Under the pieces are notes generated by a model. That model made no database searches, was not told the DNA's origin, and saw only the letters and a list, made by a program, of their open reading frames with translations. A program made the position numbers and the translations under genes. Shown piece by piece: positions 13,823 through 21,431 of a DNA stretch of 64,000 bases. This DNA is from Streptomyces sp. NBC_00335 (GTDB lineage: Bacteria > Actinomycetota > Actinomycetes > Streptomycetales > Streptomycetaceae). Numbering within the stretch: position 1 is the stretch's first letter; every line of letters starts with the position of its first letter. The stretch covers positions 7,803,501 through 7,867,500 of the forward strand of contig NZ_CP108006.1 of the NCBI RefSeq assembly GCF_036127095.1, in the 5' to 3' direction.

Positions 13823-14353
13823 ATGAGCGAGACTGCGATCACCTACACCGTGTACGTCCAGGCCGACCCCGCGCGGGTGTGGCAGGCCCTGACCGAGCCC
13901 GCGTTCACCCGCCGCTACTGGGGACTCGACTTCGAGACCGACTGGCGGGTGGGCTCGACGATGGACTGGGTGGAGCGCGGGGCGCGGACGAGCGATCCGG
14001 AGCAGGTGGTGCTGGAGTGCGTACCGGAGCGGCTGCTCTCCTACACCTGGCACACCTTCACCCCGCAGTGGGCCGCCTCCGTGGGCATCGGCGAGGAGCT
14101 GCGCGCCGAACTGGCCCGCGAGCGGCGCACGAAGGTGACGTACGAGATCGAGCCGGTCGGCGACACGCTGGCTCGGCTCACCATCCTCCACGAGGGCTTC
14201 GAACCGGGCGGCACCCTCATCGGCATGTGCGGGCGCGCCTGGCCGATGCTCGCGTCCAGCCTCAAGACCCTCCTGGAGACCGGAGCCCCCCTCCCGGAGC
14301 AGGGCCACGCGAACGACCAGGGCTCCGGCGGCTACGAGAGCCACGGGGGCTGA
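13823..14353 (+). CDS. SRPBCC (AHSA1-like) domain protein
   Basis: A 176-residue cytoplasmic protein with the START/Bet v 1-like AHSA1 pattern: an N-terminal strand YTVYVQADPARVWQALTE, then RRYWGLDFETDW, a central SYTWHTF strand, VTYEIEPVGD, RLTILHEGF, and a C-terminal helix WPMLASSLKTLLETG. Such proteins form a hydrophobic cavity and in Streptomyces occur as stand-alone or ArsR-linked proteins; ligands are mostly unknown. GAGGGA precedes the ATG at 13823. It starts 54 bp after the NUDIX gene and probably shares its transcript. The C-terminal 15 residues are low complexity. The family call is firm; function is open. Confidence 0.85.
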   Translation: MSETAITYTVYVQADPARVWQALTEPAFTRRYWGLDFETDWRVGSTMDWVERGARTSDPEQVVLECVPERLLSYTWHTFTPQWAASVGIGEELRAELARERRTKVTYEIEPVGDTLARLTILHEGFEPGGTLIGMCGRAWPMLASSLKTLLETGAPLPEQGHANDQGSGGYESHGG

Positions 14354-14361
14354 GCGCCGGC

Positions 14362-15432
14362 TCAGGTCCGTGACGGAACGGTGCAGCTCGGGCGTCCGTC
14401 GGGGATGTCCTTGCTGTCGTCGTACGGGTCGACCACCGGCCACGGCAGCTCGGCGGCGGCCGCCTCCTTGGAGAAGTAGGGGTGGACGTAGCCGTCGACC
14501 GTGCCGCAGTCGTGGTTGCCGAGCTGGCGCCGGTACCCGGCCGGGACCAGCTTCCCGGCCGTCACGCCGGGGGAGTCGGACACGCCGTAGAGCAGCACCA
14601 GCTGCCTGCGTACGACGACCCGCGCCACCTCCTCCGTGCCCGGCGCGGGCCCCGGCTCCGCGCGCGGGGCCACGCGCCGCAGGGCGTAGACGAAGGTGTA
14701 GTCGGCGTGGATCCTGAGCTGCCCCGGATTCCCGCCGGCTTCGAAGGACATCCGGCCGCGCACCCTGATGCCGCCACGGGCCGGCGTGAGCACGGCGGGG
14801 TCGAAGCGGGTGAACAGCTCGGTGGGGTCGGCGTCGGGGAGCCCCGGTTCGCGCAGGTGCGCCGACAGCTCGGCGCGGGAGGACTGCTGGGGATCGAGCA
14901 GCTCCAAGGCCTCGGCGGGCCATGCGCCCCGCAGCACCTCCGGATCCAGATTGGCCGCGACCACGAACTCCCGGGCCCGGCGCAGTCCGTCGGAGACCTG
15001 CTCCTGCGGGATCGAACCGACCGCCGTGGCCGCGGGCAGCGGGAGCTCCTCCTGTTCGGTCGCCCAGGTGCGGGCGGGCGAACCGCGCAGCGGCAGGCTC
15101 GTGGTGGCCGGCCACTCATCGGGCCAGGCCTGCTCGTCGAGCGCGGCGGCGTAGGACTCGCTCGCGGTCCGTTCGTCCGGAGCGAGCACCAGCCACGCGG
15201 TGACACCGGCGAGCGCCAGGGCGGCGGCGGCTCCGACGGCCAGGCGTCTGACGCGCCCCCGGTGCCGGCCGGCGTGGAAGGCCGCTTCGTGATCGTCGCG
15301 GTACCTGCGGTCCTCGCGGTACCTGCGCTCCTCGTGCTCCTCGCGGTACCTGCGCTCCTCGCGGTCCTGATCCTGGTTCTCGCCCTGGATGTCCGCGCGC
15401 AGTCGTGTGAAGAATTCCGCCGGTTCCGTCAT
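14362..15432 (-). CDS. single-pass membrane protein of unknown function
   Basis: A 356-residue protein not assigned to a family. Residues 1-60 are cytosolic and highly charged, containing imperfect copies of ERRYREDRRYRDD encoded by a repeated DNA segment. One transmembrane helix follows (residues ~65-88, AVGAAAALALAGVTAWLVLA). The extracellular part of about 265 residues includes FVVAANLDPEVLRGAWP and QLRIHADYTFVYALRR, and ends with a segment carrying two Cys (HDCGTVDGYVHPYF, RPSCTV). The topology resembles an exported sensor or anti-sigma-like architecture, but no known anti-sigma zinc motif is visible. The gene is convergent with the SRPBCC gene, ending 8 bp away. Confidence 0.7.
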   Translation of the reverse strand: MTEPAEFFTRLRADIQGENQDQDREERRYREEHEERRYREDRRYRDDHEAAFHAGRHRGRVRRLAVGAAAALALAGVTAWLVLAPDERTASESYAAALDEQAWPDEWPATTSLPLRGSPARTWATEQEELPLPAATAVGSIPQEQVSDGLRRAREFVVAANLDPEVLRGAWPAEALELLDPQQSSRAELSAHLREPGLPDADPTELFTRFDPAVLTPARGGIRVRGRMSFEAGGNPGQLRIHADYTFVYALRRVAPRAEPGPAPGTEEVARVVVRRQLVLLYGVSDSPGVTAGKLVPAGYRRQLGNHDCGTVDGYVHPYFSKEAAAAELPWPVVDPYDDSKDIPDGRPSCTVPSRT

Positions 15433-15636
15433 GTCAGGCCCCCGCCCATGCTCTTGACTCCGGTCCATCTCACAGGGCGTCACCGATGCGGCACAAGCCG
15501 GATCGAGATCGTGATGGTCCTGTGACCTGCGCAGATGTGGGCCGACTGCCCCCGGTGGAGGCGCCGTTGCCGTCCCGCACGGGCTCGATGCCACCCTGAC
15601 AACGTGTCGTTCACCCGCGTCGTGTGGAATGGCAGC

Positions 15637-16164
15637 ATGGGGAGAAGCGAGTACCAGATACGCCAAGGCGGCCCGGAAAGCCGGACCGAGGGGACGACGG
15701 GCACGGTGGCGGTGAACACGCCGCCCGAGCACTGGCGCTACGCCCGGCACTTGGAGTCCCTGGCCGCCGTTTCCGGTCAGCCCGCCGAAGCCGAGGCCGT
15801 GGCCGCCGTCCTGCGCGACCCGGACCTCGTGATGGCCGAGAGCGCGGTGGTCACGCACCTCGACCGGCGGGCGGCCGGACTGCTGGCCGACGAGGCCTTT
15901 CCGGCCTGGGCGCAGGCCGTCGGAGCCGCCCTCGACGGCCGCACCTTCGCCGCCCGCCGACTGCGCGAGTGGACCCTGCTGAAGGCCGTCACCCGGGGCG
16001 AGCCCTGGTCCGCGGCGGAACTCCTCGCCGCCTCCGACTGGTGTCAGCGCACGGCGGCCCAGTCCCTGCACGCCGACGAGGCCCTACGCCTGCTCGCCGC
16101 GGGCGCCCGCACCCGCCGGGTCCGCAACGCGGCGGCCCAGCGGCTGCTGCGGCGGGCCGCCTGA
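15637..16164 (+). CDS. conserved-looking hypothetical protein, alpha-helical
   Basis: A 175-residue protein (if started at ATG 15637) without a recognised domain. It is predominantly helical with HEAT-like character: HWRYARHLESLAAVS, LVMAESAVVTHLDRRAA, ASDWCQRTAAQSL and RTRRVRNAAAQRLLRRAA. It resembles small stand-alone actinobacterial proteins. The alternative GTG at 15706 (start VAVNTPPEHW, GAGGGG upstream) would drop 23 residues of unremarkable sequence and may be the true start. The gene is divergent from the membrane protein at 14362-15432 across a 204-bp gap that holds no other gene. Confidence 0.6.
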   Translation: MGRSEYQIRQGGPESRTEGTTGTVAVNTPPEHWRYARHLESLAAVSGQPAEAEAVAAVLRDPDLVMAESAVVTHLDRRAAGLLADEAFPAWAQAVGAALDGRTFAARRLREWTLLKAVTRGEPWSAAELLAASDWCQRTAAQSLHADEALRLLAAGARTRRVRNAAAQRLLRRAA

Positions 16165-16270
16165 GCCCGTGACCTTCCGGGATGCGCGGAGGGCCGGAAC
16201 CGCATCCACGGTCCCGGCCCTCCCGTCGTACGGGTGCGTGCCCCGTCGTACTCCGCCTACTTCGTGCCGC

Positions 16271-17773
16271 CTACTTCGTGCCGCGCCGCACCCGCGCCGC
16301 CGCACGGGCCTCGGCGGCCTGCCGGGCCTCGATGGTCTTGCGGGACTCCTTGCCCTTGCCGGGCCGCCCGGGCCGCGTGCCGATCCCGCGGAAGCCGAGG
16401 TCCGAGCCCGAGGGCCGGCCCTTGGCGTCGGTGGCCGCGGCGCCGGCCAGCGGCACGCCGGAGGGGGCCTTCGCGCCGGTGATCCGGCTCAGCGCGGCCT
16501 CGCCGGAGCGGACCTGGGTGATGGTCGGCCGGATCTTGGCGTCGGCCATCAGCCGGACGATGTCGCGCCGCTGGTTCGGGGTGACCAGGGTGACGACCTT
16601 GCCGGACTCGCCGGCCCGCGCGGTGCGGCCGCCCCGGTGCAGGTAGTCCTTGCTGTCGGCCGGCGGGTCCACGTTGACCACGAGGTCGAGGTCCTCGATG
16701 TGGATGCCGCGCGCGGCGACGTTGGTGGCGACCAGGACGTTCAGCAGGCCGTCCTTGAACTGCCCGAGCGTCCGGGTGCGCTGCGGCTGCGACTTGCCGC
16801 TGTGCAGGCCCTCCGCGCGCACGCCCATGGCCCGCAGGTGCTTCACGAACTGGTCGACGCCGTGCTTGGTGTCCAGGAACATCAGCACCCGGCCCTCGCG
16901 CGCCGCGATCTCGGTCGCGGCCGAGACCTTGTCGGCCGCGTGGATGTGCAGCACGTGGTGGTCCATCGTGGACACCGAGGCCGACTGCGGGTCCACGGAG
17001 TGGCCGACCGGGTCCTTCAGGTACCGCTGCACCAGCTGGTCCACGTTGCGGTCCAGGGTGGCCGAGAACAGCATGCGCTGGCCGGCGTGGTGGCACTGGT
17101 CGAGGATCTCGGTGACCTGCGGCATGAAGCCCATGTCGCACATCTGGTCGGCCTCGTCGAGGACGACGACCTTCACGCGCTCCAGGTGCACGTCGCGCCG
17201 GCCGATGAGGTCGCTGAGCCGCCCCGGGGTGGCCACCACGATCTCGGCTCCGGTGCGCAGCGCGCCCGTCTGCTTGCCGATGGACAGTCCGCCGACGACC
17301 GTGGCCAGGCGCAGCTTCAGGGCCTGCGCGTACGGGGCCAGGGCCTCGGTCACCTGCTGCGCCAGCTCGCGGGTCGGTACGAGGACCAGCGCGAGCGGCC
17401 GCTTCGGATCGGCCTGCTGCCCCGCCGTACGGGCCAGCATGGCCAGCCCGAAGGCGAGCGTCTTGCCCGAGCCGGTCCGCCCGCGGCCGAGGATGTCGCG
17501 GCCCGCCAGGGAGTTGGGGAGGGTCGCCGCCTGGATGGGGAACGGCTCCGACACCCCCTGGTCGGCCATCGTCGTCACCAGCTCAGGGGGCAGGCCGAGC
17601 TCCGAGAAGGACTCCACCGGCGGCAGCGCCGGCGTGGTCGTCCGGGGCATTGAGTACTCGCCCTGGGGGCCGAGGGTCCGGGGGGTCTTCCCGCCGCCCT
17701 TCGCACCGCCCTTCGGGCCTGCCTTCGCTCCGGGCTTGATGCCGAAGCGCCCATGAGGTGACGGGTTCTTCAT
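16271..17773 (-). CDS. DEAD-box ATP-dependent RNA helicase
   Basis: A 500-residue RNA helicase. All core motifs are visible: Q motif PFPIQ (78-81), I GRTGSGKT (98-105), Ia PTRELAQQ, Ib TPGR, II DEAD (206-209), III SAT (237-239), and VI HRGGRTAR (379-386). A basic Gly/Lys-rich N-terminal tail (KPGAKAGPKGGAKGGGK) and a C-terminal Arg-rich tail flank the core, a common arrangement in RNA-chaperone helicases of actinomycetes. It unwinds RNA duplexes with ATP, probably in ribosome assembly or cold adaptation. The ATG at 17773 has GGAAGG ahead; the alternative ATG at 17830 would translate the leader hairpin and is not favoured. Confidence 0.92.
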   Translation of the reverse strand: MKNPSPHGRFGIKPGAKAGPKGGAKGGGKTPRTLGPQGEYSMPRTTTPALPPVESFSELGLPPELVTTMADQGVSEPFPIQAATLPNSLAGRDILGRGRTGSGKTLAFGLAMLARTAGQQADPKRPLALVLVPTRELAQQVTEALAPYAQALKLRLATVVGGLSIGKQTGALRTGAEIVVATPGRLSDLIGRRDVHLERVKVVVLDEADQMCDMGFMPQVTEILDQCHHAGQRMLFSATLDRNVDQLVQRYLKDPVGHSVDPQSASVSTMDHHVLHIHAADKVSAATEIAAREGRVLMFLDTKHGVDQFVKHLRAMGVRAEGLHSGKSQPQRTRTLGQFKDGLLNVLVATNVAARGIHIEDLDLVVNVDPPADSKDYLHRGGRTARAGESGKVVTLVTPNQRRDIVRLMADAKIRPTITQVRSGEAALSRITGAKAPSGVPLAGAAATDAKGRPSGSDLGFRGIGTRPGRPGKGKESRKTIEARQAAEARAAARVRRGTK

Positions 17774-17811
17774 GCAGAACCTTCCGTGAGACGCACAAGA
17801 TGATCGGGAGT

Positions 17812-17827
17812 GCGACGCGAACGTCGC
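17812..17827 (-). promoter_or_regulatory. leader hairpin (GCGACG-TTCG-CGTCGC) ahead of the helicase gene
   Basis: On the helicase-coding strand this is a perfect 6-bp stem closed by a UUCG tetraloop, 39 bases upstream of the start codon and directly after an unusual A/T-rich patch (AAAATTTGCCTTTT). It is placed to act in the 5' leader, for example as a cold or autoregulatory element, or as a weak terminator for the upstream MarR gene (there is no downstream T tract). Confidence 0.5.
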
Positions 17828-17852
17828 CAAAAGGCAAATTTTACCATCGGGG

Positions 17853-18347
17853 CTACGGGGTCACCGGCCCGAGTTCCCCGGCCCGTACCCGGTCCAGATG
17901 GGCGGTGACCTCGGCCGTCGCCCGCCCGAACCAGTCGGCGATGACGGCGATCTCGTCAGGGGTGTATTCGGCGAAGACCGCGCCGAGCCGGGCGTAGAAG
18001 GGCTCGTAGACGGCGAAGATCCGCGCGGCGGCGGCCGGCTCCGCGACCACCCGTACCCGGCGGCGGTCGGCGGGATCGGGCTGCCGGCTCGCGTACCCGG
18101 CGCGCTCCAGACGGTTGAGCACCCCGGTCACCGCGCCGGTGGTGAGGTTGGTCAGCTCGGCGAGGTCGCCCGCACCGAGCGGGTCCTTTCCGGCGCCCAG
18201 GATGTGGCCGAGGCAGGTCAGGTCGGTGACGTTCAGCCCCAGGAGCTGCGCCACCTCCTGCTGGCCGACGATGCCGAGGGCGACGTACCGGTCCATGCGC
18301 GACAGCGCCTCCTGGACCGTGGCCGCGGGGCGGGGCTTGCCCTGCAC
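17853..18347 (-). CDS. MarR-family transcriptional regulator
   Basis: A 164-residue winged-helix regulator. Residues 1-45 form the N-terminal dimerisation helix (TVQEALSRMDRYVAL); the DNA-binding core has VTDLTCLGHILG, LAELTNLTTGAVTGVLNRLERAGYA split over recognition helix and wing, and the signature DPADRRRVRV wing. The C-terminal helices (ARIFAVYEPFYARLGAVF) complete the dimer. The start is most likely the GTG at 18347, because AAGGAG lies seven bases ahead; the ATG at 18365 would put that ribosome-binding site inside the gene. Nested palindromes at 18358-18378 overlap the binding site, consistent with autorepression, and the divergent small membrane protein is the obvious other target. The ligand is unknown. 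Confidence 0.88.
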   Translation of the reverse strand: MQGKPRPAATVQEALSRMDRYVALGIVGQQEVAQLLGLNVTDLTCLGHILGAGKDPLGAGDLAELTNLTTGAVTGVLNRLERAGYASRQPDPADRRRVRVVAEPAAAARIFAVYEPFYARLGAVFAEYTPDEIAVIADWFGRATAEVTAHLDRVRAGELGPVTP

Positions 18348-18357
18348 GCGGTTACTC

Positions 18358-18378
18358 CTTAGCATCTAAGTTACTTAG
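18358..18378. promoter_or_regulatory. nested MarR-type operators (CTTAGCATCTAAG and CTAAGTTACTTAG)
   Basis: Two overlapping perfect inverted repeats share the CTAAG half-site: 18358-18370 (CTTAG-CAT-CTAAG) and 18366-18378 (CTAAGT-T-ACTTAG). The first overlaps the AAGGAG ribosome-binding site of the MarR gene. The size and half-site style match MarR operators; binding by the adjacent regulator is inferred. Confidence 0.65.
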
Positions 18379-18452
18379 CTCGTGAGGTAAATGGCTTTCT
18401 CCGTAAGAGAACGCCTTGCGAGCCTACTGAACCGACGAAGCAGGGGAGAACG

Positions 18453-18821
18453 ATGAGCGCTCACGGCCACGTGGACCTCGGCCACACGGTGGCGGGCTGG
18501 ACCGGCACCGCGATCGCCCTGGTGGGAAGCACGGTCGCGGGCGCGGCCCTGTGCGCCTCTTGGGCGCCCGGCATCTGGATCGGCCTGGGGGTCGTCGTGG
18601 CGGCGGGGGTCACCACCTGGCTCCTGCACCTCGCCGGCTGGGGCAAGCCGAGCGGTCCCCGGCCGGAGGGTCAATGGGACTGGCGGGTCCGCGACACCGT
18701 CGCGCGCACGGGCCACGCCGACTGCCTCGGCTGCCGGGTCAGCGGGCCGCGGCGAGGTGCCGCAGCAGCCCTCGGCTCTCGATCCGCCGCGTCGTTGCCC
18801 GCTGTGGATGGCAGCGCATGA
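18453..18821 (+). CDS. small HGxxPAAW-type membrane protein
   Basis: A 122-residue membrane protein. The N terminus HGHVDLGHTVAGWTG fits the HGxxPxxW family of small actinobacterial proteins, followed by two transmembrane helices (residues ~17-35 and 41-58) and the conserved-looking WLLHLAGWGKPSGPRPEGQW. After [11 protein letters not shown] the sequence becomes low complexity; homologues usually end about there, so the last 30 or so residues may be a recent read-through extension. It overlaps the convergent dioxygenase gene by 83 bp. AGGGGAG precedes the ATG. It is divergent from the MarR gene and shares its operator region, making it a likely target. Function unknown. Confidence 0.7.
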   Translation: MSAHGHVDLGHTVAGWTGTAIALVGSTVAGAALCASWAPGIWIGLGVVVAAGVTTWLLHLAGWGKPSGPRPEGQWDWRVRDTVARTGHADCLGCRVSGPRRGAAAALGSRSAASLPAVDGSA

Positions 18822-19788
18822 ACATCCGGGTGAAGTGCTCCCCGTAGTGGATCACCTCGGCCTCCCCGGCGCCGCCCCCGCCCCGCTGTGACCGCGTCGG
18901 GTCGAGGGGGCGGATCCGGGCGCCGAAGCGCGGCTCGTGGAAGTAGGCGAGGGCGTACCGCTCCCGGTCCGCGAGCCGCACCCGGTGCGGCGTGGACAGC
19001 AGCGCGCCGCCGGTCATGAACTGGAGGATGTCCCCGGGGAAGACCGTCAGCACCCGCGCCACTGGCCGTACGGGGGTCCAGCCGGGCCGGTCCTCGGCGA
19101 AGCCCGCCGTGCTCTCGCCCGGCAGCCAGTTGCGCGGGCGGTGTTCGCCCGGCACCGGGGGTCGTACCCAGAGCCCGCCCACCTCGTCCTGGGCGGCGAT
19201 CACCAGGAGTCCGTAGTCGGTGTGGGCGCCGATCCCGCGCTCCGCGGTCCGCTCCGCGGCGGGGAAGCGCAGCACCCGCATGTGGTGCCAGCCGTCGCGG
19301 GTCGGCCCGGCGAGCCGGTCGATGCCGGCCGGTCCGAGGCCGAGCCCGAGGGCCACGAGCCGCAGGAGCCGTTGGCCGAGCCCGCCGACACCCGCCAGGT
19401 AGGCCTCCATGGCCGCGCGGTAGCCGGGGGAGGGCCAGGGGACCGGACCGTGGCAGGGCAGGCCGGCGGCCGATGTTGGAGCGATGTCGGGGGTGATGGT
19501 GAAGATCTCCGAGGCGTCCGGCCGGCCTGCCGTCACCTCCTTGCCCGAGGCGGTGTACCCGCTGTAGGAGGTGTCGTTGACGCACGCGGCCTTCTCCGCC
19601 GCCGGCCGGGCGAAGAACCGCCGGCTCGCCGCCAGCGCGGCCCGCGTGCGGGCCTCCTGTCTCCCGTCGGCGGACACTTGGAAGATCCCGTCGCGCTGCC
19701 AGGCGCGGACCATCGCCCCGCCGAGCATGATGTCCGCCGTCGTTCCCGTGATCCGAGCCGGCACCCGGAACGTCGCGAGCTCGCCCAT
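18739..19788 (-). CDS. isopenicillin-N-synthase-like 2-oxoglutarate/Fe(II) dioxygenase
   Basis: A 349-residue non-haem iron oxygenase. The N-terminal DIOX_N region ([21 protein letters not shown]) is followed by the double-stranded beta-helix with the iron ligands His189-x-Asp191 (GAHTDYG) and His268 (STPHRV). The usual RxS motif that anchors 2-oxoglutarate is R277-Y-A here, so the co-substrate may be bound differently. It is related to plant-type and ethylene-forming-enzyme-like oxygenases of secondary metabolism. The ATG at 19788 follows GAGAGGGGAC. It is a lone gene, divergent from the cold-shock gene. The substrate cannot be guessed. Confidence 0.82.
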   Translation of the reverse strand: MGELATFRVPARITGTTADIMLGGAMVRAWQRDGIFQVSADGRQEARTRAALAASRRFFARPAAEKAACVNDTSYSGYTASGKEVTAGRPDASEIFTITPDIAPTSAAGLPCHGPVPWPSPGYRAAMEAYLAGVGGLGQRLLRLVALGLGLGPAGIDRLAGPTRDGWHHMRVLRFPAAERTAERGIGAHTDYGLLVIAAQDEVGGLWVRPPVPGEHRPRNWLPGESTAGFAEDRPGWTPVRPVARVLTVFPGDILQFMTGGALLSTPHRVRLADRERYALAYFHEPRFGARIRPLDPTRSQRGGGGAGEAEVIHYGEHFTRMFMRCHPQRATTRRIESRGLLRHLAAAR

Positions 19789-20011
19789 GTCCGTCCCCTC
19801 TCGAAGACTCCTTCGGAGCGCCCCGCCGAGAGCCCTTCCAAGGGCCCGTGCGAAGGCCTGCTCCCCCGTTTCACGGACGCGACGGAGAAAGGTTCGAATA
19901 TCCGCAAGCACCCCGGTTGGCCGCGCTTGGCGTGTGTTCGACCCGATCAATGGGCAGGATCGGGTCCGGCCGCGTGTGCGGCCGGTGGAACGTTGTGAAG
20001 GATCAGTACAG

Positions 20012-20215
20012 ATGGCAACTGGCATCGTGAAGTGGTTCAACTCGGAGAAGGGCTTCGGCTTCATCCAGCAGGACGACGGCGGTCCCGACGTGTTCGTGCA
20101 CTTCTCCGCCATCCAGTCCAGCGGCTTCAAGGCGCTGGAGGAGGGGCAGAAGGTCGAGTACGACGTCACGCAGGGGCCGAAGGGTCCCCAGGCGGAGCGG
20201 GTGGTCACCCTCTAG
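20012..20215 (+). CDS. CspA-family cold-shock protein
   Basis: A 67-residue OB-fold nucleic-acid chaperone, the full length of the family. RNP1 (KGFGFIQ, residues 15-21) and RNP2 (VFVHF, 27-31) are both intact, with the family start [17 protein letters not shown]. It binds single-stranded RNA and DNA and prevents secondary structure. The ATG at 20012 follows GAAGGATC. It has a 223-bp divergent upstream region shared with the dioxygenase gene and a strong terminator hairpin 28 bp after the stop, so it is probably monocistronic. Confidence 0.95.
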   Translation: MATGIVKWFNSEKGFGFIQQDDGGPDVFVHFSAIQSSGFKALEEGQKVEYDVTQGPKGPQAERVVTL

Positions 20216-20242
20216 CGCCGCTTCACGAGCCCGGCCCGTGAC

Positions 20243-20275
20243 GTGGGCCCCGCCGGACTTTCCGGCGGGGCCCAC
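20243..20275 (+). terminator. strong intrinsic terminator hairpin after the cold-shock gene
   Basis: A perfect 15-bp stem (20243-20257 with 20261-20275) and a CTT loop, extendable by one further C-G pair, lies 28 bp after the csp stop codon. It is G+C-rich with no U tract, as is common for Streptomyces terminators. Confidence 0.85.
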
Positions 20276-20314
20276 GCACGTGACCGGATCTTCCGGCGGG
20301 GCCCACGCACGTGA
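20260..20314 (+). repeat. 24-bp direct repeat duplicating the terminator's right arm
   Basis: The segment TTCCGGCGGGGCCCACGCAC plus GTGA occurs at 20260-20283 and again at 20291-20314, 31 bp apart. The second copy can pair with the same left arm, giving two mutually exclusive hairpins ahead of the kinase-like gene. Confidence 0.85.
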
Positions 20315-20339
20315 AGGGCGTACGGGTAGCGTGAGCCGG

Positions 20340-20864
20340 ATGATGACCGGCACGCCGGACACCCGGCTGATCGTGCTGCGCGGCAACTCCGCCGCGGGCA
20401 AGTCCTCCGTGGCGGAGGGCATTCGCGACCGCCACGGGCGGGGCCTCGCGCTCGTGGGCCAGGACAACCTGCGCCGCGTCGTCCTGCGCGAGCGGGACAC
20501 CCCCGGCGCCGCGAACATCGGACTCATCGGCAGCGTGGCGCGCTACGCGCTGGACCACGGCTTCCACGTGATCGTCGAGGGGATCCTCTACGCGGACCGC
20601 TACGGCCCGATGCTCGACGCCCTGCGCCGGGCCCACCGCGGGCCGACGCACTTCTACTACCTCGACGTGCCGTTCGAGGAGACCCTGCGACGGCACGCGC
20701 ACAAGCCGCAGGCCGCGGAGTTCGGCGAGGCGCAGATGCGCGAGTGGTACCGGCCCCTCGACCTGCTGCCCGGCGACTGGGAGAGCGTCATCGGGGCGGA
20801 GCACTCGCTGGAGGACACCGTCACCCGGGTCATGTCCGAGACCGGGCTGGGTGTGGAGGCGTGA
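20340..20864 (+). CDS. P-loop kinase-like AAA ATPase
   Basis: A 174-residue cytoplasmic P-loop protein. Walker A is GNSAAGKS (15-22); a short-kinase layout follows with VGQDNLRRVVLRE, a hydrophobic Walker-B-like strand HVIVEGILY, FYYLDVPFEETLRRH and the lid-like region ahead of MREWYRPLD. This architecture matches zeta-toxin/AAA_33-type small-molecule or nucleotide kinases (also similar to chloramphenicol phosphotransferase-like proteins). The substrate is unknown. Starts ATGATG at 20340/20343 are both possible; only a weak GAG precedes them. The downstream gene overlaps by four bases (GTGA), indicating translational coupling. Confidence 0.82.
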   Translation: MMTGTPDTRLIVLRGNSAAGKSSVAEGIRDRHGRGLALVGQDNLRRVVLRERDTPGAANIGLIGSVARYALDHGFHVIVEGILYADRYGPMLDALRRAHRGPTHFYYLDVPFEETLRRHAHKPQAAEFGEAQMREWYRPLDLLPGDWESVIGAEHSLEDTVTRVMSETGLGVEA

Positions 20865-21385
20865 ACCCTTTGACCACTGCGCGTTCCCCGTGGCGCGGGC
20901 GGCTTTGGGGCCTGGCCGCCGTGATCGGCTCTCTGGTCGGCCTCGCCCTGCTCTCGCAGTCGGTGTACTCGCTCTTCTACGGGTCGGAGGGCTCGTGCGA
21001 GGAGAACAAGGCGGCCGCGCGCATGGCCCAGGTCTCGACCGCGGCGCCCGCCGCCGCGGCCGGGACCACGCCCGTGCCGGAGCGGACCCGTCTCGAGTGC
21101 ATGGACGACAGCGGCGAACCCTGGATCGCGGCGGACAGCGCCTACGCGTACGACGCGGACGCCCGGTCGTTGGCCACCCGCTACTGGGAGACCGCGAGTG
21201 AAGAAGGGTGGAAGCCGACGGGTACCCGGGCGAAAGCCCCGGACGAGTTCCGGAGCGGTCTCGGAATGTGCTTCCGGAAGGAGGTGGCCGGCGAGCCGGC
21301 CCTGCTGCGGGTGGGGGCCGACGGGCCGTCGCGATTCGTCGCGACCGTCGAATCCGCACTGGACGGATCCGCGATGTCCTGCTGA
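20861..21385 (+). CDS. membrane-anchored hypothetical protein, extracytoplasmic domain
   Basis: A 174-residue protein with a GTG start at 20861 preceded by GTGGAGG and overlapping the kinase-like gene by four bases. One N-terminal transmembrane helix (residues 15-38, WGLAAVIGSLVGLALLSQSV) anchors an external domain of about 130 residues containing four Cys (EGSCEEN, RLECMDD, LGMCFRK, AMSC), consistent with two disulfides. I do not recognise a family. It is probably co-transcribed with the kinase-like protein but no joint role is evident. It is convergent with the TetR gene 46 bp away. Confidence 0.7.
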   Translation: MNPLTTARSPWRGRLWGLAAVIGSLVGLALLSQSVYSLFYGSEGSCEENKAAARMAQVSTAAPAAAAGTTPVPERTRLECMDDSGEPWIAADSAYAYDADARSLATRYWETASEEGWKPTGTRAKAPDEFRSGLGMCFRKEVAGEPALLRVGADGPSRFVATVESALDGSAMSC

Positions 21386-21431
21386 ACCACCGACGGAGTG
21401 CGGGGCGCCGAGGCTCGTCGGCTTCCGCGGA

